Source: Pelodera strongyloides
Lineage: Eukaryota > Nematoda > Chromadorea > Rhabditida > Rhabditidae
DNA: 64,000 nucleotides
Direction of reading: 5' to 3'
Assembly (NCBI GenBank): GCA_036852015.1
Contig: JAANDG010000068.1
Coordinates: 238,501-302,500, forward strand
Made by a program: the position numbers and the translations under genes. Below are positions 13,785-25,400 of the stretch, piece after piece. How positions within the stretch are numbered: the stretch's first letter is position 1; each line of letters begins with the position of its first letter. The notes under the pieces were generated by a model. The model worked only from the letters and a program-made list of their open reading frames with translations. It made no database searches and was not told the origin of the DNA.

Positions 13785-14148
13785 ATTTTATATCACTACT
13801 TTATTCACACATACAATCAATCAGATACACAATCAATCAAGTACATGGAACAAGTGCGGAAGGTTTCTAGCGTCGTGCTTCTTCAATCCGCGGGGGGAAT
13901 GTGTGGAGGGGAGATTTTTCTTCAGATAATGACGATCCTTGATCTTTCCAATGAGGTTTTGTGGAGTTATACAGAGTGTTTGACGACGAGACGAAAGGAC
14001 AAATCCCTCGAAGTCTTCAGGCTAGGCAATGGGGGATTCGCCTCGATTTTCCCCGCCTCGGTGGCATTGAGTGAGTGTTGTGGCTGGATTCGAACTCGGG
14101 TCGGCTGACTGCGAAGCGCGGACGTTTCCAATGGGCCACCGAGGCCCC
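13785..14148 (-). mobile_element. tRNA-derived SINE
   Basis: On the minus strand, 14148-14081 reads as a tRNA-like head with an A box TGGCCCATTGG (fits TRGYNNANNGG exactly) and a B box GTTCGAATC (fits GWTCRANNC exactly), about 35 bp apart. Downstream is an unrelated body of about 240 bp and a tail of short repeats (GATTGATTGT-like) ending near 13785. This is the classical layout of a tRNA-derived SINE. The exact end and target duplication were not resolved. Confidence 0.75.
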
Positions 14149-14177
14149 AAATTTTTTTTCGGAGTAAACGGTTAATT

Positions 14178-14312
14178 AAGAACCCCGATTTCGCCCCGAT
14201 CAAGGCCCGATTATTTGAGGGACTTGATCGGGGCATAATCGGGGTTTTTCGAAAGAATCGGGGCGAAATCGGGGTTTTTTAAAAAATGATCGGGGCGAAA
14301 TCGGGGTTTTCA
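14178..14312. repeat. GATCGGGGCGAAATCGGGG palindrome cluster, right
   Basis: Four copies of the same ~20-bp motif in both orientations, as in 13571-13697. The two clusters bracket the SINE and may be the ends of one element interrupted or carrying it, or two independent copies. Confidence 0.8.
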
Positions 14313-14927
14313 CTTTCCTGTGTAGTTAATTAACTTCATGTTGTGTCGTAACTTTATTTTCATTAACCCTGATCTCCAAAACAAATGGCTATTTTTAATA
14401 ATAATAATTTATTACATCACAAAGATGCGCACAGAAACATATATAATTAAAAAATTAATATATTACTTGAGTGAATTATTGAAGGCAACGTTTACTATTT
14501 ACTACGTGTGAAATGTGTATTTGTAATGATTGAAGCTATATGTTGAAATTTTAATTTTTGGAGTTTGCCATATTTGAGTTTTAGATATTTGCAGTCTTTT
14601 GTGATTTTGTAGGGAACCCTCGCTAGTGTTACGGGTTTGTTACTTTTGTTAAGTAATTTGCTCTATGTTTTCGTACTAACTCATCGTGTATTAAACCTAA
14701 AATTGATCATTTGTTTGTGAACTGACAGTTGACTAATCTTGTGCAAAACTATGAATAAAATTTTAATTTCAGTTAATGTTTCGAAATAATTTATTCGGTT
14801 TCGGACCTAACTAGATCCATACTTGCTTTGCAATTTGCAGAACTGCTTTATTTTGCTTACTGTTTTACTTCAAAGTTCTGAGAATATGCATTACGGTATT
14901 TTAGCTTTGCAATGCTGCGACAGTAAT

Positions 14928-16165
14928 ATGCGCACCTATTACGACATCTTGGAAGTATCGCCCACTGCTTCACACGATCAGCTAAAGAAGGTATTACTAC
15001 TTATCTGCCTTTTAAATGAGCAGTCTTATAATGCCATAACGTATGTTGATTTTCTGCTGAGCCTGGCCCTATTATTTCTGTCTCAAATATAATTGCTGGA
15101 GGACTTCTATGAGTTTCTATATGTTCTCTTTGTAGCGTGACCTCTTCCGAGTTGTACATTCTGTTTTATTGGTAATGTACTTTGTAGCAGCCGCAAAATG
15201 AATTGGAGGGGTGAAACATCGATTATTATGTGTGTAAGTAGCGTATGATATCCACTGTCTTACTTTTATAGCAATACGTTACCAGTTACCACCTTCTCGG
15301 GCAGTATTATTGTGGTGTCTCGTAATTCTAGGCCTATTTCTCTTACCTACGACGGGTGCATCCAGATAAGTGTTTGACGAATTCCGATCCCGACGCTATC
15401 GCTATTGGCAACAATATTTGGAATACATTAAAGGTAGGAGCTGTCAGTGGTATTGTGCCAGATGTTAACTAGGAAAGTAGTATATTTTGCGCATCATATG
15501 TTGTAAGAGTCTTATACTTAGTTGCTCATTTTAGGATTCAACGAAGCGCGAGGAGTATAACAACTGGACCAGAGAGCAAGAATTACGAGCAAAGAAGGTA
15601 CCGTATTTCAGTAATTGAGGCATTGATTTTGGTAATGTATCTATACTATCACTACTATGGTAGAAGGACAGACATATGGCTGCCTCTTTCCGTGTTGTTT
15701 CTAGTGTATTACTTCCCTCGTACATATTGCTAGAAATCCATATAGATTACATTGTTTTCAGGGTTGTATCGTAGAGACCATCCACATTAGCCCTGACGAG
15801 TTGGACGTGGAAGAACAGTGTCGTTGTGGAGACTTTTATCTGGTAACACCTGAAGAGGTAGATACCAAACTGTTTGCTTTTTCTGTGTGAACTGTGAACT
15901 TTAACTGTTATTAAGGTACAGAAATCTAGGGTCAAAGTCCCCAAACAACCTACAGTATCATTGTCGGTTAACCTTTTGCTTGAGGACCAACCGTTTGGAC
16001 CGCAGATACAGTCACAGTGATAGTGGTTTCGTCCCGTTGTGTTGTACTTGATTCTCAGAACCAATCAATAGCGAATGCTACATTCAGATCGCTCAAGTGG
16101 TCGATTTTGGTGTGTTCGAGTGCGGTAGCTGCAGCCTTTGCTTGGAAATTGTAAAGAAGGATTAG
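14928..16165 (+). CDS. DNAJC24: DPH4/DNAJC24-type J protein, diphthamide synthesis
   Basis: J-domain protein with a C-terminal DPH-type zinc region; family members supply electrons/iron to the DPH1-DPH2 step of diphthamide formation on EF2. Exons: 14928-14990 (MRTYYDILEVSPTASHDQLK), 15332-15433 (AYFSYLRRVHPDK, with the J-domain HPD), 15535-15597 (DSTKREEYNNW), 15762-15857 (QCRCGDFYLVTPEE, CxC pair), and a last exon ending at TAG 16163-16165 (FECGSCSLCLEIVKKD, CxxC pair). About 140 aa, as in human (149). An in-frame ATG at 14886 is an alternative start; 14928 is chosen because family members begin just before the J domain. Splicing into the last exon is not resolved: exon 4 ends in phase 0, but acceptors at 16057 or 16072 need phase 1 or 2 to keep the cysteines in frame. 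Confidence 0.85.
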
Positions 16166-16406
16166 GCAGATATGTCTGCTCACAACAAGTCTGTTTTCGG
16201 TTTATAGTTCCCTTAGATGCGAGTCCCTGTACACGGTTTTTTTTTTGAACGGATACTCATTTGCTTACAACTTTCTTTTCAAAAATTCTATGGAGCAAAG
16301 TAAGCGTGTTTTGTAGTTGCGCTTGTTACACTTTCCGCCACTTATTGTGCGCATGAGGGAGAAACGGTGAAATAACGGTGTTCTCAAAATCTAGCATATT
16401 TTCAGC

Positions 16407-19400
16407 ATGTCGATGGGCAGTTCGGGATCCGAAGGCACAAAAATAGTGATGTTGGGTGATTGTGCCGTGGGCAAAACGAGATTAATGGCCACACTTTGTG
16501 GAACGTGAGTTACGCTGTATATAGATAATTTTTTTGTAGAAGTTTATTTCATAATGATGATGGGAGATTATCGTATGATTACTGTATTACCGTGCGTGAA
16601 TTGCTGTATAGTATTTTCATCTCCGCTTAGCTTGTGTCTTCTCATTAGGTTCATCTCAGCTTAGCTTTACATTAGTGTCGTTCTTGTTGAGCAGTGTCAA
16701 ATCACTCGGGCAAAATCAGTTTACAAAAATATTCGACGGAGAGAGAACCATAGATAACTCGTAACCAAACATCTACATAGTTCTCTACAGTACAACAGTA
16801 CTTTTGTTTCACTGTCGAGTCGTTTTCAGGAAATACGCTGGATACGGTACTATAGGAGCAAATGTGGCTTGTTTATATCATGAATACCGGGCAGGTATTC
16901 GTTTCTTTTCATTTGTGGTGCATTTGTCTCAATAGATGCTAGATGCTAATCTGGTAAATATCGACCAATGCAACATATATTGTTTACCTTACTTTGACAT
17001 CCTAGACCTTACGCCTTACAAGGACAAGGTGAAATTGGAATATTCACATACACATACAAATATTAATCCTGACTTTAGGTACTTCGGAACAACGTTCAGA
17101 GTTGGTGGAACTGTTTGATATTGGCGGGTCGTATGCGCACAGAAGTGCAGCTTCTGTTTTCGTGGATGGAGCAGCTGGAGCTATAATTGTGAGTCTCTTT
17201 CTCCATAAGAATTATTTTGATTTGAGGAGAAGAGTGTGCCCTTAAGTGTATGTAAGGCCAAAAGAACCCTTGTGTATCTGCGTGAATACATCATTCATAC
17301 ACATAATCAATCACACAATCTTCAACCAAACTGTTATTTTTCTTTATACATAGTTATTTTCTCTCTCTCTCTCTCTCTTGTGTGCATTCTCATTTTTATT
17401 TATTTTTTTCCTATCGCTCAAAGCTGTGGTCATCGTACTGATGAGACCCAACTACAGCAAAATCCTCGTATACGATCAGGGTCGAAACGAGGTTATCATG
17501 TTAAAGAACATGATACACTTTATCTCTCAATACTCTCATTTATACTTTTCCTTACATTACTGTAACTCTATTTACTTCTTTTTTAAATTACCTTACTCGC
17601 TATTAAATTCCTCGTGAAGCGTGATTATTGCCTTCTAAAATAATGAGCACTTTTTTAGCTTCACGACTTGTCGAACAGTAAAACCGAGGAAAATTTGTGG
17701 CAGTGGTTGGGAATGATTGATCACGATATACTGAAACGGTTTGTTGTATGTTGTTAGTGGACGAGTCCATTTCATGCGAGTTTCTACTCTTGCTAGATTG
17801 TATTGTCGGATTGTAACTCCTTGAGGGCGCATTCGAGATGGGCATTTTATTTTCCGTCTTTTTCCGGAAAAGAAAAAGAAAACTTTTGGTTCGAGATGGA
17901 CCACCAGAAAAAATGCAATTGCCATGCACACACATGCAAATGATCGGTTGATTTTAGTTTCAATTACGGTACATTTCAATTTTCGGCAATTATTGCATGC
18001 ATTTTTTTGTCGGTGTGGTGTCCACCTCGAACCACCTTTTTTCTTTTCTTTTCTTTTCCGGAAAATGTCCATCTCGAATGCTCCTTGACTAGTCCAATTT
18101 TTCCCGTCTTCTTTCTCAGCAAAGGAGATATACGAAACTCGCCCTTTTTTCTGATAAATTTATCTAGGCCTGCATAAGCTCCCGTTCAGTAATTATAGAG
18201 TGTCTCCGAGTTTGAATGATAACTTTTCAACCAAAAGTCCTTTGATGAACCCGATGGACAATTCCAATTGGTTTAAATGTAGTAATCCTGTAATCCGTAT
18301 ATATTGTAGTCCTCCGACAGCTCGTTCGTTGTCAACTTGCATGGAGGGAATCAACATACCTGTCCTAATAGTGGGCACACATGCAGATCAAGTGAATGGT
18401 CCCAGAACGCTGATTAATGAACGGTGAGAATTGTCTATCTATGTACGCGTACACTTGATGGTGCTTAGATGAGGATTTCTCGTCGTGTACTGTATAAGAT
18501 GTACTTCAGTTTAAACTGATCTTGTCCCTCTGTTTTCAACTCGAAAACCCTGTGGCAAGATGTAATTCAGCTTAGACTGATCTCACCTCGTTGTTTTCAA
18601 CTCGAAAACCCTGTGGCAAGATGTAATTCAGCTTAAACTGATCTTGCCCCTCTGTTTTCAACTCGAAAACCCTGTGGCAAGATGTAATTCAGCTTAGACT
18701 GATCTCACCTCGTTTTTTTCAACTCGAAAACCCTGTGGCAAGATTGTAATTCAGCTTAAACTGATCTCCTCATTGTTTTCAACTCGAAAACCCTGTGGCA
18801 AGATGTAATTCAGCTTAAACTGATCTTGCCCCTCTGTTTTCAACTCGAAAACCCTGTGGCAAGATGTAATTCAGCTTAGACTGATCTCACCTCGTTGTTT
18901 TCAACTCGAAAACCCTGTGGCAAGATGTAATTCAGCTTAAACTGATCTCCTCATTGTTTTCAACTCGAAAACCCTGTGGCAAGATGTAATTCAGCTTAAA
19001 CTGATCTTGCCCCTCTGTTTTCAACTCGAAAAAACCCTGTGGCAAGATGTAATTCAGCTTAGACTGATCTCACCTCGTTGTTTTCAACTCGAAAACCCTG
19101 TGGCAAGATGTAATTCAGCTTAAACTGATCTCCTCATTGTTTTCAACTCGAAAACCCTGTGGCAAGATGTAATTCAGCTTAAACTGATCTTGCCCCTCTG
19201 TTTTCAACTCGAAAACCCTGTGGCAAGATGTAATTCAGCTTAGACTGATCTCACCTCGTTGTTTTCAACTCGAAAACCCTGTGGCAAGATGTAATTCAGC
19301 TTAAACTGATCTCCTCATTGTTTTCAACTCGAAAACCCTGTGGCAAGATGTAATTCAGCTTAAACTGATCTTGCCCCTCTGTTTTCAACTCGAAAACCCT

Positions 19401-22400
19401 GTGGCAAGATGTAATTCAGCTTAAACGGATCTTGCCCCTGTGTTTTCAACTCGAAAACCTGTGGCAAGATGTAATTCAGCTTAAACTGATCTCATCTCAT
19501 TGTTTTCAACTCGAAAACCCTGTGGCAAGATGCAATTCAGCTTTAACTGATCTCACCTCACTGTTTTCAACTCGAAAACCCTGTGGCAAGATGTAATTCA
19601 GCTTAAACTGATCTCACCTCATTGTTTTCAACTCGAAATCTCGAAAACCCTGTGGCAAGATGTAATTCAGCTTAAACTGATCTCACCTCATTGTTTTCAA
19701 CTCGAAAACCCTGTGGCAAGATGTAATTCAGCTTAAACTGATCTCACCTCATTGTTTTCAACTCGAAAACCCTGTGGCAAGATGTAATTCAGCTTAAACG
19801 GATCTTGCCCCTGTGTTTTCAACTCGTAAACCCTGTGGCAAGATGTAATTCAGCTTAAACGGATCTTGCCCCTGTGTTTTCAACTCGAAAACCCTGTGGC
19901 AAGATGTAATTCAGCTTAAACTGATCTCATCTCATTGTTTTCAACTCGAAAACCCTGTGGCAAGATGTAATTCAGCTTAAACTGATCTCACCTCATTGTT
20001 TTCAACTCGAAAACCCTGTGGCAAGATGTAATTCAGCTTAAACTGATCTCACCTCATTATTTTCAACTCGAAAACCCTGTGGCAAGATGTAATTCAGCTT
20101 AAACGGATCTTGCCCCTCTGTTTTCAGCTCGAAAACCCTGTGGCAACATGTAATTCCGCTTAAACTGATCTCACCTCGTTGTTTTCAACTCGAAAACCGT
20201 GTGGCAAGATGTAATTCAGTTTAAACTGATCTCACCTCATTGTTTTCAACTCGAAAACCCTGTGGCAAGATGTAATTCAGCTTAAACTGATCTTGCCCCT
20301 CTGTTTTCAACTCGAAAACCCTGTGGCAAGATGTAATTCAGCTTAGACTGATCTCACCTCGTTGTTTTCAACTCGAAAACCCTGTGGCAAGATGTAATTC
20401 AGCTTAAACTGATCTCCTCATTGTTTTCAACTCGAAAACCCTGTGGCAAGATGTAATTCAGCTTAAACTGATCTTGCCCCTCTGTTTTCAACTCGAAAAC
20501 CCTGTGGCAAGATGTAATTCAGCTTAGACTGATCTCACCTCGTTGTTTTCAACTCGAAAACCCTGTGGCAAGATGTAATTCAGCTTAAACTGATCTCCTC
20601 ATTGTTTTCAACTCGAAAACCCTGTGGCAAGATGTAATTCAGCTTAAACTGATCTTGCCCCTCTGTTTTCAACTCGAAAACCCTGTGGCAAGATGTAATT
20701 CAGCTTAGACTGATCTCACCTCGTTGTTTTCAACTCGAAAACCCTGTGGCAAGATGTAATTCAGCTTAAACTGATCTCCTCATTGTTTTCAACTCGAAAA
20801 CCCTGTGGCAAGATGTAATTCAGCTTAAACTGATCTTGCCCCTCTGTTTTCAACTCGAAAACCCTGTGGCAAGATGTAATTCAGCTTAGACTGATCTCAC
20901 CTCGTTGTTTTCAACTCGAAAACCCTGTGGCAAGATGTAATTCAGCTTAAAACTGATCTCCTCATTGTTTTCAACTCGAAAACCCTGTGGCAAGATGTAA
21001 TTCAGCTTAAACTGATCTTGCCCCTCTGTTTTCAACTCGAAAACCCTGTGGCAAGATGTAATTCAGCTTAGACTGATCTCACCTCGTTGTTTTCAACTCG
21101 AAAACCCTGTGGCAAGATGTAATTCAGCTTAAACGGATCTTGCCCCTCTGTTTTCAGCTCGAAATCCCTGTGGCAACACGTAATTCAGCTTAAACTGATC
21201 TCACCTCATTGTTTTCAACTCGAAAACCGTGTGGCAAGATGTAATTCAGTTTAAACTGATCTCACCTCATTATTTTCAACTCGAAAACCCTGTGGCAAGA
21301 TGTAATTCAGCTTAAACGGATCTTGCCCCTCTGTTTTCAACTCGAAAACCCTGTGGCAAGATGTAATTCAGCTTAAACTGATCTTGCCCCCCTGTTTTCA
21401 ACTCGAAAACCCTGTGGCAAGATGTAATTCAGCTTAGACTGATCTCACCTCGTTGTTTTCAACTCGAAAACCCTGTGGCAAGATGTAATTCAGCTTAAAC
21501 TGATCTCCTCATTGTTTTCAACTCGAAAACCCTGTGGCAAGATGTAATTCAGCTTAAACTGATCTCACATCATTGTTTTCAACTCGAAAACCCTGTGGCA
21601 AGATGTAATTCAGCTTAAACTGATCTACCTCATTGTTTTCAACTCGAAAACCCTGTGGCAAGATGTAATTCAGCTTAAACGGATCTTGCCCCTCTGTTTT
21701 CAACTCGAAAACCCTGTGGCAAGATGTAATTCAGCTTAAACTGATCTAACCTCATTGTTTTCAACTCGAAAACCCTGTGGCAAGATGTAATTCAGCTTAA
21801 ACTGATCTAACCTCATTGTTTTCAACTCGAAAACCCTGTGGCAAGATGTAATTCAGCTTAAACGGATCTTGCCCCTGTGTTTTCAACTCGAAAACCCTGT
21901 GGCAAGATGTAATTCAGCTTAAACTGATCTAACCTCACTGTTTTCAACTCGAAAACCCTGTGGCAAGATGTAATCTAGCTTAAACTGATCTAACCTCATT
22001 GTTTTCAACTCGAAAACCCTGTGGCAAGATGTAATTCAGCTTAAACGGATCTTGCCCCTCTGTTTTCAACTCGAAAACCCTGTGGCAAGATGTAATTCAG
22101 CTTAAACTGATCTAACCTCATTGTTTTCAACTCGAAAACCCTGTGGCAAGATGTAATTCAGCTTAAACGGATCTTGCCCCTGTGTTTTCAACTCGAAAAC
22201 CTGTGGCAAGATGTAATTCAGCTTAAACTGATCTCATCTCATTGTTTTCAACTCGAAAACCCTGTGGCAAGATGCAATTCAGCTTTAACTGATCTCACCT
22301 CACTGTTTTCAACTCGAAAACCCTGTGGCAAGATGTAATTCAGCTTAAACTGATCTCACCTCATTGTTTTCAACTCGAAATCTCGAAAACCCTGTGGCAA

Positions 22401-25400
22401 GATGTAATTCAGCTTAAACTGATCTCACCTCATTGTTTTCAACTCGAAAACCCTGTGGCAAGATGTAATTCAGCTTAAACGGATCTTGCCCCTGTGTTTT
22501 CAACTCGAAAACCCTGTGGCAAGATGTAATTCAGCTTAGACTGATCTCCTCATTGTTTTCAACTCGAAAACCCTGTGGCAAGATGTAATTCAGCTTAAAC
22601 TGATCTCACCTCATTGTTTTCAACTCGAAAACCCTGTGGCAAGATGTAATTCAGCTTGCTTAAACTGATCTTGCCCCTCTGTTTTCATCTCGAAAACCTG
22701 TGGTAAGATGTAATTCAGCTTAAACTGATCTCACCTCATTGTTTTCAACTCGATAACCCTGTGGCAAGATGTAATTCAGTTTAAACTGATCTTGCCCCTC
22801 TGTTTTCAACTCGAAAACCCTGTGGCAAGATGTAATTCAGCTTAAAGTGATCTCGCCTCGTTGTTTTCAACTCGAAAACCCTGTGGCAAGATGTAACAGC
22901 TTAAACGGATCTTGCCCCTCTGTTTTCAACTCGAAAACCCAGTGGCAAGATGTAATTCAGCTTAAACTGATCGCACCTCATTGTTTTAACCCCTGTGGCA
23001 AGATGTAATTCAGCTTAGACTGATCTCACCTCGTTGTTTTCAACTCGAAAACCCTGTGGCAAGATGTAATTCAGCTGAAACTGATCTCACCTCATTGTTT
23101 TCAACTCGAAAACCCTGTGGCAAGATGTAATTCAGCTTAAACTGATCTCACCTCGTTGAACTCGAAAACCCTGTGGCAAGATGTAATTCAGTTTAAACTG
23201 ATCTTGCCCCTCTGTTTTCAACTCGAAAACCCTGTGGCAAGATGTAATTCAGCTGAAACTGATCTCACCTCATTGTTTTCAACTCGAAAACCCTGTGGCA
23301 AGATGAAATTCAGCTTAAACTGATCTTGCCCCTCTGTTTTCAACTCGAAAACCCTGTGGCAAGATGTAATTCAGCTAAACTGATCTCACCTCATTGTTTT
23401 CAACTCGAAAACCCTGTGGCAAGATGTAATTCAGCTTAAACTGATCTCACCTCATTGTTTTCAACTCGAAAACCCTGTGGCAAGATGTAATTCAGCTTAA
23501 ACTGATCTCACCTCATTGTTTTTCAACTCGAAACCCTGTGGTTTAAACAAGATCCCCTCTGTTTTCAAACTCGAAAACCCTGTGGCAAGATGTAATTCAG
23601 CTTAAACTGATCTCACCTCATTGTTTTCAACTCGAAAACCCTGTGGCAAGATGTAATTCAGCTTAAACTGATCTCACCTCATTGTTTTCAACTCGAAACC
23701 CTGTGGCAAGATGTAATTCAGCTTAAACTGATCTCACCTCATTGTTTTCAACTCGAAAACCCTGTGGCAAGATGTAATTCAGCTTAAACTGATCTCACCT
23801 CATTGTTTTCAACTCGAAAACCCTGTGGCAAGATGTAATTCAGCTTAAACTGATCTCACCTCATTGTTTTCAACTCGAAAACCCTGTGGCAAGATGTAAT
23901 TTAGCTTAAACTGATCTTGCCCCTCTGTTTTCAACTCGAAAACCCTGTGGCAAGATGTAATTCAGCTTAAACTGATCTCACCTCGTTGTTTTCAACTCGA
24001 AAACCCTGTGGCAAGATGTAATTCAGCTTAAACTGATCTCACCTCATTGTTTTCAACTCGAAAACCCTGTGGCAAGATGTAATTCAGCTTAAACTGATCT
24101 CACCTCATTGTTTTCAACTCGAAAACCCTGTGGCAAGATGTAATTCAGCTTAAACTGATCTCTCACCTCATTGTTTTCAACTCGAAAACCCTGTGGCAAG
24201 ATGTAATTCAGCTTAAACTGATCTCACCTCATTGTTTTCAACTCGAAAACCCTGTGGCAAGATGTAATTCAGCTTAAACTTATCTCACCTCATTGTTTTC
24301 AACTCGAAAACCCTGTGGCAAGATGTAATTCAGCTTAAACTGATCTCGCCTCACTGTTTTCAACTCGAAAACCCTGTGGCAAGATGTAATTCAGCTTAAA
24401 CTGATCTCACCTCATTGTTTTCAACTCGAAACCCTGTGGCAAGATGTAATTCAGAAAAACCCTGTGGCAAGATGTAATTCTTAAACTGATCTCACCTCAT
24501 TGTTTTCAACTCGAAAAACCCTGTGGCAAGATGTAATTCAGCTTAAACTGATCTCACCTCATTGTTTTCAACTCGAAAACCCTGTGGCAAGATGTTGTAA
24601 TTCAGCTTAAAACTGATCTCACCTCATTGTTTTCAACTCGAAAACCCTGTGGCAAGATGTAATTCAGTTTAAACTGATCTCCCTCATTGTTTTCAACTCG
24701 AAAACCCTGTGGCAAGATGTAATTCAGCTTAAACTGATCTCACCTCATTGTTTTCAACTCGAAAAACCCTGTGGCAAGATGTAATTCAGTTAAAACTGAT
24801 CTCACCTCGTTGAACTCGAAAACCCTTGTGTGGCAAGATGTTTATTCAGTTTAAACTGATCTCCCCTCTGTTTTCAAATCGAAAACCCTGTGGCAAGATG
24901 TAATTTCAGCTTAAACTGATCTCACCTCGTGTTTTCAACTCGAAAAACCCTGTGGCAAGATGTAATTCAGCTTAAACTGATCTCACCTCATTGTTTTCAA
25001 CTCGAAAACCCTGTGGCAAGATGTAATTCAGCTTAAACTGATCTCACCTCATTGTTTCAACTCGAAAACCCTGTGGCAAGATGTAATTCAGCTTAAACTG
25101 ATCTTGCACCTCTTGTTTTCAACTCGAAAACCCTGTGGCAAGATGTAATTCAGCTTAACTGATCTCCCCTCATTTTTCAACTCGAAAACCCTGTGGCAAG
25201 ATGTATTTCAGCTTAAACTGATCTCACCTCATTGTTTTCAACTCGAAAACCCTGTGGCAAGATGTAATTCAGCTTAAACTGATCTCACCTCATTGTTTTC
25301 AACTCGAAAACCCTGTGGCAAGATGTAATTCAGCTTAAACTGATCTCACCTCATTGTTTTCAACTCGAAAACCCTGTGGCAAGATGTAATTCAGCTTAAA

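Larger units (their letters stand above)
13142..14885. other. Intergenic spacer TMEM185-DPH4
   Basis: About 1.7 kb with no gene. Contains the GATCGGGG palindrome clusters (13571-13697 and 14178-14312) and the SINE (13785-14148) listed separately; the remaining 14320-14880 is AT-rich with nothing recognisable. Confidence 0.6.
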
